Notes under the pieces: model-generated
Database searches by the model: none
Seen by the model: only the letters and a program-made list of their open reading frames with translations
What the model was told of the DNA's origin: nothing
In this document: piece by piece, positions 1 to 10,648 of the stretch
Layout of the letters: every line of letters begins with the position of its first letter
Position numbering within the stretch: the first letter of the stretch is position 1
Source of the DNA: Escarpia spicata
Lineage: Eukaryota; Annelida; Polychaeta; Sabellida; Siboglinidae
NCBI GenBank assembly: GCA_963995525.1
Contig: OZ023214.1
Coordinates: 15,635,199 to 15,699,198, forward strand
DNA: 64,000 bases
Direction: 5' to 3'
Position numbers and translations under genes: made by a program

Positions 1-611
1 AAGATCCTGTGCAAGATCATCATGCAGCGGATCACAGAGGCTATAGAAGAAAAACTACAGGTGGAACAGGCTGGGTGTCACAGAGGAAGGGGATGCTCTG
101 ACCAGAGGAAGAGGATGCTCTGACCAGATTTTTATGCTGAGGAACATCATCGAGCAGTGTTCAGAGTGGCAAAGACAGCTGTACATAAACCTTGTAGATT
201 TTGAGAAAGCCTTTGGCAGCATCCACAGAGACTGCCTCTGGCGCATTCTCAGATCATACGGAATACCACAACGCATCATCAACATCATCAAAGCTTTCTA
301 CACCAACTTCACCTGCAACGTTGGAACCAGCGATCTGTACTTTGAGGTTAAGACAGCTGTGAGACAGGGCTGTGTTATGTCAGCTGTCTTTTCAATGTTG
401 TTATTGACTGGGTCATGCGACGAGTGACCAAGAGGGCTTCGCTGGACTCCATGTTCTGTACTAGAGGATCTGGACTTTGCCGATGACCTTGCTCTCCTGT
501 CCCACAATCACAAACACACCCAGGAGAAGACAACCCGCCTTAGCAGATTTGGCTGTCAGGTTGGTGCCAGAAGAAGAAGCCAGAAGAAGACGAAAGTCAT
601 GACCCTGAATG
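1..611 (+). mobile_element. RTE-like LINE, reverse transcriptase part (5' half of a split copy)
   Basis: Broken reading frames encode reverse-transcriptase blocks in the right order: a finger segment near 20-120, a palm motif VDFEKAFGSIHRDCLWRI near 200-245, RQGCVMSAVFS near 362-395, and FADDLALLSHN near 474-508. The copy has frameshifts and a short internal duplication near 88-128, so it is inactive. The sequence reaches KKTKVMTLNV at about 585-611 and is then cut by a foreign insertion. The logical continuation of the same protein resumes at 4536. The 5' part lies outside the window. Confidence 0.75.
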
Positions 612-882
612 TTAACCATTTCAGTACGACAGGACGTTTTTCCAGCCGCACTGTCTGTGACGCTTCAGTACGACAGGCCGTTTTTTTTGCATTGACGATG
701 TGTGCTATTAAAATCATTTTTATTCATAATAATCCACTACGTGGAGCCACTTGTTGTGTACGGTTGTCAAGGCGAATAAATGAGCTATTCAGCAGTGGTC
801 ATCGTTTATTTTCGCTCAATAATAGTTTACGGTGATTTTCACGGTTTTTAATGATGGATTATCAAAATTTGCGGTGGCTACA

Positions 883-1000
883 ATGGCGGACGGCATTACT
901 TCAACTTCCGATTTAACACAATATGTTTTGGACAGATTATTTGATAGTTTCGATAATTCAAAGAATCGTTGTCGGATGTTGACGATCAACATAATAATGA
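883..1000 (+). pseudogene. possible N-terminal stub of a piggyBac transposase
   Basis: An ATG at 883 opens a frame beginning MADGITSTSDLTQYVLDRL, followed by DSFDNS. After a shift of frame near 960-970 the sequence continues as acidic SDVDDQHNNEVGEL. A short helical start followed by an acidic, serine-rich stretch is usual at the N terminus of piggyBac transposases, and the position just inside the left inverted end fits. No DDBD catalytic domain is present, because the LINE insertion and deletion removed it. The assignment rests on position and composition only. Confidence 0.4.
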
Positions 1001-4000
1001 AGTCGGTGAACTTAGTATACAACTATGTGAAAATGTCAGAGACACAATATATGAAACGATGCAAAACACCAACACATCATGGAATTGCCTAAAATGTGGA
1101 ATGCCAAATTTCAGTAGTACCCTTTTCAATTATGACGACATCGAACTTTCTGAAAATATATATCAACACATCTCTCAATCAAATGATGACTCCATTCAAC
1201 TCCCTACAACACCAGCAGGATTAGGACCTCCACTACATACATCATCTCCTTCGAATGAAAGGAAACAGCACAATTACCGTCATACTCCTAACACTAAAAA
1301 ACCATTGAGAATCATCAACCTAAATTGTCAATCACTAAAAAACAAGAAGGCAGAATTTCTTTCACTCATTGATAGCTCCAAACCAGACATAATTATTGGC
1401 ACTGAATCCTGGCTTAGCAATAGCATTTTAGATTCTGAATATTTCCCAGATAAATTCAATGTATATAGAAAGGACAGAACAGAAGAACAGAGAGGAGGAG
1501 GAGTATTCGTTGCAATACATTCAGACCTGCTTAGTGAAGAGGAATTTGAATTAGAGACAGACTGCGAAATCATTTGGGCTAAGATTAGCATAGCTGGTTG
1601 TAAATTACTTCATATATGTGCCTACTACAGACCTGACGTAAATGATGAACACAGCATAGAACAATTTGAAATATCTCTAGGCAGAGTAAACCAAAAGCAA
1701 CACTTATTTATTGCAGGAGATTTTAATTTTCCTGGATGGGACTGGCAGAATGGAATGTTAAAACCAAACTGCCAAAACGTACTACTTCATGATAAATTTC
1801 GAAACATTCTAGATGACCATGGCCTTATCCAGATTATAGACAAGCCAACAAGGGGAGAAAACACTCTAGACTTAATGATCACAAATAACCCTACCAACAT
1901 CAACCGAACAGAGATATTACCAGGAATCTCTGACCATGACTGTTGCTACACAGAGCTAGACATAAATCCAATGAAACACAAACAGAAACCTAGAAATATT
2001 CCCCTTTTCAATAAGGCAGACTGGGACAAATTTAGAAAACATATGAAAGATGTAAGCAAAACTCTTCAAAATTGCTATGAGCAAAACAGTGCAAACAAGT
2101 TGTGGTGTATATTTCGGGATAACATGGTCAAAGGTGCTGGGTTGTACATACCATCCAGAATGGCTAGATGTAGGGACGGATACCCCTGGATTACACCAAC
2201 ACTCAAAAAACTTATGCAAAAAAGGGACAAAATGTACAAATGTCACAAGCACACTCCAAAATACAAACATCTAAAACAAACTATACAGCAACAACTCAGA
2301 ACTGCCTACTGGAACTATGTAAATGAAATTGTCACCTCTACTGAAGATAGTCAACAAAAACAAGGTTATGCTAAGAGATTCTGGACTTACATGAAACACT
2401 GCCGTACAAACCACACAGGGGTATCGCCTCTCAAACAAAATGGAATTCTACACTCAAACCCTAAAGCCAAAGCGGATATACTAAATCAGCAGTTTCAATC
2501 AGTCTTTACAGATGACCCATCTCCCCAAGAAACCAAACTACCCAATCCAACACTACCAGAAATGCCAGAAATAGAAATTACAGAAGCTGGTGTACTAAAA
2601 CTCCTACAAAATCTTAAACCTTATAAAGCACAAGGACCAGACAACATCAACCCAAGAATTCTAAAAGAATTGGCTGCTGAAATTGCGCCATCGCTAACTT
2701 TAATCTTTCAGAAGTCATATGCTACAGGAGAAGTCCCCACAGACTGGCTAAAAGCAAATGTCTCACCTATTTTCAAGAATGGACAAAAATACATAGCTTC
2801 AAATTATAGGCCCATTTCCCTGACATGCATAGCATCAAAACTAATGGAACATATCTTGGTTAGTAGTATAATGAAACATGCACATTCACACAACATTCTT
2901 TATCATCTTCAACATGGCTTTCGCTCCCAAGTATCTTGCGAGACACAGCTTATTCAGTTCATACATGACTTAGTTACCCATATGCAGTCTGGCACGCAAA
3001 CGGATGTCATAGTGATGGATTTCTCTAAAGCATTTGATAAGGTCAGCCATAAAAAACTGACTTACAAACTCCATCATTATGGCATCCAAGGCAAAACAAA
3101 TTCCTGGATTCGATCATTTTTAACAGACAGAACTCAAAGAGTCATAATAGAGGGAGAGGCCTCCTCTGAGGTACCCGTAACATCAGGAGTACCACAAGGC
3201 TCTGTACTTGGCCCTTGTCTATTCCTCTTTTATATAAATGACATCCCAGACAATATTACATCTACAGTTAGACTTTTTGCTGATGACACCATAATGTATA
3301 TAGCCCTTAAGCCTAAGACAAATACAGCTGTGCTCCAGGAAGATCTTCACAAACTTGGAAAATGGGCCATAACCTGGAACATGGAATTCAATCTTCAAAA
3401 ATGCCATGTCATACCTGTAACAAGAAACAAAACTGTCATTAACAATCAATACATGCTTCATGGTCAAACACTAGAAACTGTTTCACAGGTAAAATATCTT
3501 GGTGTAACCATAACCTCAGATCTCCGGTGGAATGCCCACATAAATAACATTTGTCTAAAAGCAAATAGATCACTAGGCTTCCTCCGCAGAAATCTCAAAG
3601 TCCCGTCAATTCAAATAAAAACTCAGGCCTACTTCACCTTTGTCAGACCCATCGTGGAGAACAGCTGTACTGTCTGGGATCCCTATACCCTTACACAAAC
3701 AAACAAACTAGAAATGATTCAACGCCGTGCAGCCCGATATGTCTTATATCGCCACCACAATACCTCCAGTGTAACAGACATGCTCCAGACATTAGGATGG
3801 AGATCCCTATCAGACAGAAGAACTGATGCAAAACTATGTATGATGTACAAGATAGCAAATGGCCTAGTGGGTATACCAGCAAACCAATACCTTATTCCTA
3901 TAAACGTAGTCACTAGAAAACAACATTCCTTATCTTACCTTATCCCTCACTCCAGATGCAACTACCACTTGTATTCTTTTTTCCCCAGTACCATTCGACT

Positions 4001-4091
4001 TTGGAATTCCCTCCCTCAATATATTGTAAATCAAAACAGCCTGGATGCGTTTAAAAGCAACATCCAGACTTTGCACTACCCCATGTTTTAG
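969..4091 (+). CDS. LINE ORF2: endonuclease / reverse transcriptase polyprotein
   Basis: The frame is 1040 codons with no internal stop. Its first codon here is TTG, not ATG, so the true start is unknown. Order of domains: a short C-x2-C motif (NCLKCGMPNFSS, about residues 39-50); an apurinic-type endonuclease (about 110-330) with GTESWL, AGDFNFPGWDW near residue 250 and the catalytic SDHD near 325; then a reverse transcriptase (about 520-830) with YRPISLTC, DFSKAFDKVSHKKL, SGVPQGSVLGP and the catalytic FADD near residue 769. The C-terminal region has RPIVENSCTVWDP and IQRRAARYV, typical of CR1/Jockey elements. It copies its RNA into DNA at a nicked target. The intact catalytic residues mean the protein could be functional, but the missing 5' region makes autonomous activity doubtful. 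Confidence 0.85.
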   Translation: MSDVDDQHNNEVGELSIQLCENVRDTIYETMQNTNTSWNCLKCGMPNFSSTLFNYDDIELSENIYQHISQSNDDSIQLPTTPAGLGPPLHTSSPSNERKQHNYRHTPNTKKPLRIINLNCQSLKNKKAEFLSLIDSSKPDIIIGTESWLSNSILDSEYFPDKFNVYRKDRTEEQRGGGVFVAIHSDLLSEEEFELETDCEIIWAKISIAGCKLLHICAYYRPDVNDEHSIEQFEISLGRVNQKQHLFIAGDFNFPGWDWQNGMLKPNCQNVLLHDKFRNILDDHGLIQIIDKPTRGENTLDLMITNNPTNINRTEILPGISDHDCCYTELDINPMKHKQKPRNIPLFNKADWDKFRKHMKDVSKTLQNCYEQNSANKLWCIFRDNMVKGAGLYIPSRMARCRDGYPWITPTLKKLMQKRDKMYKCHKHTPKYKHLKQTIQQQLRTAYWNYVNEIVTSTEDSQQKQGYAKRFWTYMKHCRTNHTGVSPLKQNGILHSNPKAKADILNQQFQSVFTDDPSPQETKLPNPTLPEMPEIEITEAGVLKLLQNLKPYKAQGPDNINPRILKELAAEIAPSLTLIFQKSYATGEVPTDWLKANVSPIFKNGQKYIASNYRPISLTCIASKLMEHILVSSIMKHAHSHNILYHLQHGFRSQVSCETQLIQFIHDLVTHMQSGTQTDVIVMDFSKAFDKVSHKKLTYKLHHYGIQGKTNSWIRSFLTDRTQRVIIEGEASSEVPVTSGVPQGSVLGPCLFLFYINDIPDNITSTVRLFADDTIMYIALKPKTNTAVLQEDLHKLGKWAITWNMEFNLQKCHVIPVTRNKTVINNQYMLHGQTLETVSQVKYLGVTITSDLRWNAHINNICLKANRSLGFLRRNLKVPSIQIKTQAYFTFVRPIVENSCTVWDPYTLTQTNKLEMIQRRAARYVLYRHHNTSSVTDMLQTLGWRSLSDRRTDAKLCMMYKIANGLVGIPANQYLIPINVVTRKQHSLSYLIPHSRCNYHLYSFFPSTIRLWNSLPQYIVNQNSLDAFKSNIQTLHYPMF

Positions 4092-4265
4092 ACGTTAACA
4101 AGTTCTTCTGCACGTATTTCTGTTTATTTACACAATAATTTGTGTTCTTATATATTGCACTCTAAAAACAAACAAAAAATTTCCTGTTCACCTGCCATGC
4201 CACGGCACCGCCTGTATCCTCAGCATGTTGAGGCTAGGCGTGTATTGGAAGAAGAACTGAGTTCA
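1000..4265 (+). mobile_element. CR1/Jockey-superfamily LINE nested in the piggyBac element
   Basis: The element carries an uninterrupted endonuclease-RT frame ending at 4091, then a short 3' UTR. It ends near 4250-4265 in TATTGGAAGAAGAA, a short simple-repeat tail of the sort CR1-like elements use. The 5' end is uncertain: the open frame runs back to 969 but the first part is probably piggyBac sequence, so the LINE is likely 5'-truncated or starts near a W-C-x2-C-G zinc motif at about 1083-1110. The absence of stop codons over about 3.1 kb suggests a recent insertion. Confidence 0.75.
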
Positions 4266-4535
4266 GCAACTGCAAAAATATTTAAATCTTGGTGGCCATC
4301 TTGGATTGTTGGTTACCATGTTAACGGAATGTACAATGAAATGATATAGCTCATTTTATTCGCTGATAATCATACTTTCCGAAAATATATAACATTCCTA
4401 TTCATAAAATGCATTTTTGTTGCTCAAATCTTGACATGAAGTGAGGTACCGGGTAGTCCATTATCTTGCATATTCACTGGGAATGTAGTATTCAGTGGTC
4501 ACAGCTGGTCAGGGCTGTAGTACTGAAATGGTTAA

Positions 4536-5175
4536 CATGCCAGCCTCAGTGAAGATGGACAACACGGACCTTTCCAGCACTGAAACATTCACTTACTTTG
4601 GAAGTGTCATTAGCCAAGATGGAGGAGCTGGCATAGACATCCGCAACAGACTGAACAAGGCACGAAATGCCTTCATGCAGTTTGGCGATCAGCACAGTAC
4701 AGCACAAGGACAAAACTCAGAATTTTCCAGAGTTGAGTACTGTCAACATTGCTGTATAGGGTGGAGTGCTGGAGAATGACGGAGCAGGACCTATCAAGAC
4801 TTTCTACCTTCCACACAACTTGCCTCAGAAAAACCCTCAGAATCTTTTGGCCAAGACCCATATCTAACCAGGAGTTGCTTGCCCAATGCCAGCAAGAGGA
4901 CACCATCATTCAAAGAAAACGCTGGATGTGGATTGGACATGTCCTTCGCATGGATGCAGACACCATTACAAAAAAACAGCTGTCTGGTGGACACAAGAAG
5001 GGAAGCGAAAATGTGGGCGCCAAAAACAACACGGAGGAGAACAGTGGAGGCGGAGCTGAGGGAAATGAACCACAGCTAGGGCTCCATACAGCGAATGGCC
5101 GGAGACAGACAGAGGTGGAGGACCTTTGTCGCTGCCCTAAATGCCAGGGGACGTAACGGGTAGTAAGTAAGTAAA
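4536..5175 (+). mobile_element. RTE-like LINE, C-terminal part (3' half of the split copy)
   Basis: This continues the LINE interrupted at 611. Encoded segments are TYFGSVISQDGGAGIDIR, NRLNKARNAF, then (after frameshifts) WRMTEQDLSRLSTFH, RKRWMWIGHVLRMD and RRTVEAELREMNHS, the usual C-terminal blocks downstream of the RT. It ends near 5155-5175 in a GTAAGTAAGTAAA tail, the short tandem tail expected at the 3' end of this LINE type. Several frameshifts show it is dead. Confidence 0.75.
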
Positions 5176-6296
5176 CACCACCACACCAATGCAGTTGTTC
5201 GAGTGTTGGCCTCAGTCTGGCAGATGCCAAAGGATATGGACTATCTATGATGGACACTGGGGGCTATAACAAATGTTATTCCAACTGATCTTCCTTCACC
5301 CACATGGTCCAACACCATCTTAGTTTTACCCGTAACAAACTGACACTCTTTGACTTAGTGACCAAAATTAACCTAACAACGGGCACTGCTCACACCTACA
5401 GGATATCCACAGAGGATATAGAAGAGGTCTTGTAAAGTATGTGAACACATTAAATTAGACATTACTGCAATCTTTACACTCATTTAATTATAAGAGAGCC
5501 CATTAGCATGCTTTTTCTGCGATCTGAGAAGATTAAGCTAAAATAGGTCACCCGGATGTACTAAATTTAATGTATCTCTGAACATTATTATTATTTGCCC
5601 ATCCTGATATTTTCAAGGACTCTTGAGCTATGATATAGGAAGCTGTAGAATTAAAATAAAAAATCAGAGGACACATTTTTTGGGTATCTGAAGTCAAAGG
5701 TCATATTACGATAAATGAAACTTTCTTATTTATATGAAAAGTGTATTTTACAATGTAGATGTGCGCCTAGTGACGTTCTTGTGGAAGCCAACATCTGTGC
5801 TAAATTTAATCAAAATGGGTGTTGGGTCATGCAAAAATGGTCTAAATATGATTGACTTGATACGGATTGATCCCACATTAGATTTCGGGCTAGATGAAAA
5901 ATATGACCCAAGTATTTTTAATAACTTTCTCAGCATGAAATGTTTATTAACTGACCAAGTGTGGGAAATTTTGGCAAATGACACCTCATTTTAAAGAAAA
6001 ATCCATCCAAGCCTGATACCCCTCAATTTTGTCCCAATCTGGTGACTGGTTTTAAAATATTGGGATATCTTGTACAATATATCCACTGTGCAAATACACG
6101 AGTGACTAGCGTCTATTTACTGCTACCTCATGAAAGATCTAATGCAGTAGTATATTCACTGTACCAACATGTCCCATGCAAAAGCGCTTACAAGAAGTTC
6201 ACACTTCAAACCCTATTTCTAGGGACTCTATTCAGGCATTGGTAGATGGATCCTAATTGTGGTATGCGACTCCATGTGGAGCTGTATTTGAGTTAC
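5176..6296. other. gene-less stretch, EXOSC7 intron or downstream DNA
   Basis: No recognisable exon was found on either strand. On the minus strand it lies directly downstream of the fifth EXOSC7 coding exon. The remaining EXOSC7 exons were looked for here and not found. The plus-strand frame at about 5734-5994 has no recognisable domain. Confidence 0.5.
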
Positions 6297-9200
6297 CTGG
6301 TGTTAAAGAGAGCGGCCTTCACAGCTATTGAGACAGCATCGTGCAGGTTGCCTCCACACTCCAGCAGCTGCAACAATACAATGTACACTGACACGTGGTA
6401 AGGTTATCAGATGTCTCACTACACAACGTCTACAGCATAACAGTCAATGGTCCTAAGCCAAACAAGTCAGCATGGAGAAGCCTGAACATATAGTTATTTT
6501 ACATGTATTAAAAAAGGACTTTATTATTTTATTCAACTCACCCCACCAAGCACAACTAAATTCCTGTCATAATAATGTGGTATCATATAGTGCCAGTTTC
6601 CACTTTAAAGGCACTCATTACCCTTGTCCAGATACTATGTTATTAAAGCAAGAGTTTCGACATCATCTAATGCAGCACACACAAGACAATTTCTGTGATT
6701 CTTTGTAGCATCGAATGATCACCCCCATTTAAGACAGCACTCTCCAGTCATGGGTGGTCTGTTCCTTTCCACTGCCACATGATGATGGGTAACAAAACAG
6801 GTCTGCTTTCTAGGTGGGCATTTGGTGTTCAATCAAACATCAAAATAAGATTTTTTACAAAATATTACACACCCAATTCTGTCTGCAAAATAAATCACAG
6901 ATGACCATCAGTATTTCTATGTGGAAAACAAAGTGATAAAAAGAAAAGTTAGACAATAAACCAAAGCCTCTCGTTTTATAACGTGAACGAGTGAACTAAC
7001 CAGGACATCAATGTAGAGGACCCAGCTTTGTAGTCGAGGAATGACACAGAGAGACTTCAAGTCAAGACACTGGGGGTTGGCATAAACTCGGGTCAGGAAT
7101 GTGCTGATCTCATTGGCCAGTTCTTCGCCTCCGCGACCTTCGAACTTGGGCGTGGCATTTGCCGAACTGCGATCAGAATCATTGTGCAAAAGAATCGCAA
7201 TATTATAACTACATGAAGTTTAAAATTTATTATGTGTGAATATCAGCTATAATTTTTTTTATTAGACTACCTGTAGTGTATTTCTCGTGTTGGGAAGGTA
7301 AGTGTGCTTTCTATTGAAATAGAAACAATTATGCAGATGAGGTTACGATTTACTTGGCTGTATATTTCTTTCATCATATCTTGTTAATGGTGCACCGTGG
7401 ACAGTGTGAATTGCCACCGTCCATCCATCTATGGCAACTATAAATGCTATCCGCAGTAGTGAAACTCCTTACCAGTCTACAAAGAATTCAAGTCTTCCTT
7501 CATTTGGCCGATCACACAGCGGCTCTCCTAGTTCGGCTTTTATTCCTACAAGGACATCCGTGTTGGCCTGAAACACAAGACTGATGTTGGAAGGAACAGT
7601 CAGAGTAGGAAGTTCGCCGAATGGGTTGTAATTAAATCAAATTGTGCCACTGATTGTGGAAAACAGACCGGCCATACCTAAGTCAAGGACGTTGCGGTTA
7701 CTATCACCTGTCTTTGTAACAGCTGTTTTTACTAACTGTATGGTTAAAATTATCGTCTGTATATACGTTATGTTGCTTTAGTGAGTGGAACTTTCAAATT
7801 GGGAACATAGTTTAGGGCTTATTTTAAAAACACAATCTGGTGGGTCGTATTCCATCAACATATTTTTCTGGTATTAAGAACATATTAAAAAATGAAGAAA
7901 AGACAGCCTTGTTTTAAAACTTTATAGTTTCAGCATATAATTGAATTACACGTCAGAATACTGTTGAAATAGTATTAATCCCATGCTAGTGTAGTAGTTT
8001 CAAATATTGAAAAAGTACGTTTTGTAAAGATATACATTTTCATCTTGTGGGGAAAGTGTTAAAATGCAATGGTGTACCAATCTCAGCCTTGCTGAACCGC
8101 TGGAATTTGAGACAACATCAGTCTCAATTTCCATGAAACGATAATCTTCACAACCTCGGCCATCTGATCGCAAGTTGTCCTGGAAACACAAAAAACAATC
8201 ACACTGGTGATAGATCTAAAACAGTAAAAAACCAAAATGGTTAACTGTGACAACCAAAATGAGGTTCAGTGAAACCTGTTTAGCAGCCACATGTCCATAA
8301 CGACAACCTGGATATAACGGTCACTTTTGAAAGTCCTGAATGACTTCCTATTAGTTTGCTTTGCCCACTGCCTGTCCGTAATGGTAACTTGGCAATTGAG
8401 TATAACGGTCAGTCATAGCCACCCTGCTGCTTGCGGGCAGCTCAAACTGAATTCATAAGTTCCCCTGAATAAAACATTATATTCAAGTAATTCAACTACA
8501 AATACAAAATGCCCTTGGGTATACACAAAGAGATATCGTCACCGCCATTAGTAAAGGTCAAGGATGTTATTACTGAAAGCTTTGAAATACAATTTTGTAT
8601 TCCCTGCAGTGTCGTTGTGTGTAAATAGGACGATCCAATTCCAATCGAGTCACACATGGTGTCATCAGCTTATTGCGGCGACTTTGTGGCATCCTTTACA
8701 CTGCCTCCAACAAAGGGGAGCAGAATCTGCTCTGATGTCCAAAATGAGCTTAGAAGAGCCATGAGTACATAGCCACAGAAGGCAATGGGCCATTGTAATA
8801 TTTACCTAAGCGGTTTGGCCTAGGTGGAGAGACCACCTAGGTAAATATTCTTTCACACACACGACAAGCTATCTACATATCTGAATGTTAAAATAAATTA
8901 AATATAGCAAGTTGTATTGTGTATTATTACTACTGTTAACAGTAGGTTTTGGATCGTTCATGACAGTACCAACTAGCGAATGTCAACGTAACCATTCATG
9001 ATATTGTAGCGCCACCTAGTAAGTATCCTAGTCATGAAACTCTCTATGTAGATGTGTAGTGTCCATTTGTCAGAACGATGATAAACAGTGGTCAAATTGT
9101 TGTGGCCTCAACACATTCATACTACTCAACATAGACTAATGCAGAGACCCGTCACCCCGTCATTTGGACGGGCTGAGTCGGCAGGGTGCGGGTAAGAATT

Positions 9201-10516
9201 TTGATTGACGGGTACAAACCCGTCAACTGTGTAATGACCCATCCTACTGCCATACTATGGGCTGTGTGATGGGCGCATCATGCGTGGGGCCTTTCTCTGA
9301 CATTGGAACAGCCTTCACAGGGCAGTTCCTGGAAATACTCTACACATCCGTGGCGTCACTCCGTGTGTATAGTTTGACGCAATATTCAAATGGATACTGT
9401 TTTAATGCTGATACATTGTTAACTACTGCTGTCAGTCAAAAACTGGCACTACAAATACTTGTGTCAGCACTGCTCTGGGAAAGTTTCCGGCATTTGAATT
9501 GCCAATAAACAAATCGCTGACCGTATTTTACACTTTGTTAACGTGGCATTAACTTCGCTCACTAAAACCGTTTTGTAACATGTGATTCGGCCAAATTACG
9601 ATGGCATCATTTTAGCCGAGTTTACGGACGATTTCCTTATTTAGCATTCGCATGCTAGCCCGTTATTCTCTGTATGCAAATATAATTAATCGGGAGCGTT
9701 CAGGGTTTTGCCGCCCAAAATACTGAACGCACGTGCTTCATTATTTCCATAGAGGAGTCCAGTTTATTGAAAGCACGTGACACTATTAATTGAAACTGCA
9801 ATATCGACCGGTAGCGACAGGTCAAACCCATTAGTTACGCTGTCATCAAAATCACCTACACTGTAGCCTACTCAACTCTAGTATGATAAATGATAGGGGG
9901 GGGGGGAGCGATGGACCAAAACCATTACATTACACTGTCATCGACATCGCCTAGACTGTAGTAACTGTATGATAGGCTGTCAATGATACACTAAACTCCT
10001 CAATAAATACACTAACTTAGTCTTAGTACAGTCAGTTGGCCTAACACTACAAGTACAACACTCACTACATTTTTGCATTACACATTTCTTTTGGGTTGGC
10101 GGTGGCTGTCAGCCATCATTTCGTGCCACGTGACTTCGTTTTGTTTGATCGCGGAAATGCGAATTTGTCATAACGCTGTTTCCTATTGGTTACATTACGA
10201 CCAGACTCAGCGAATGAAAAACCATGTCACAACATGCTGCTTACAGGGTCTGCATACATATGCTGCCACCTGCTGAATATAGTGCAACCTAAATTTGAGT
10301 GATTGCCCAACATGGTCACAGTCCGTAATATTTTCATCCCTCACCGTAATACCGTAATTTGAGGTGACTTTCCGGAATGATTCCGGACAATCCGGAATGG
10401 TAGGCAGGTCTGCTTATGTTATGTTTGTTATATTGCAGGCTCTTCTTGGCAACAAATTAATTTGTTATTCTACTGGTGACATATATTCTAATTTTATGTT
10501 CACTCATATATATACA

Positions 10517-10587
<71 letters not shown>

Positions 10588-10614
10588 GTATGTATGTATA
10601 TATATATACATATG

Positions 10615-10648
<34 letters not shown>

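Larger units (their letters stand above)
612..4535 (+). mobile_element. piggyBac-type DNA transposon remnant with TTAA target duplications, itself containing a LINE
   Basis: The interrupted LINE is split exactly at TTAA. Copies of TTAA lie at 612-615 and 4532-4535. Just inside are inverted ends: CCATTTCAGTACGAC at 616-630, and its reverse complement with one mismatch at 4517-4531. A second copy of the subterminal motif TTCAGTACGACAGG lies at 664-677. TTAA duplication and a CC start are hallmarks of the piggyBac superfamily. The interior between about 1000 and 4265 is a later CR1-like LINE, so only the left flank (616 to about 1000) and right flank (about 4266-4531) appear to be piggyBac. Most of the transposase is gone. 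Confidence 0.7.

Noticed and set aside
5176..6296. Remaining 3' exons of EXOSC7
   Set aside because: I read the minus strand here for the conserved C-terminal half of EXOSC7 and found no matching frame with splice sites; they probably lie left of base 1.
9145..9245. hAT-type transposon end (CAGAGACCCGTCA)
   Set aside because: The left end resembles a hAT terminus, but I could not find a matching inverted end or an 8-bp target duplication.
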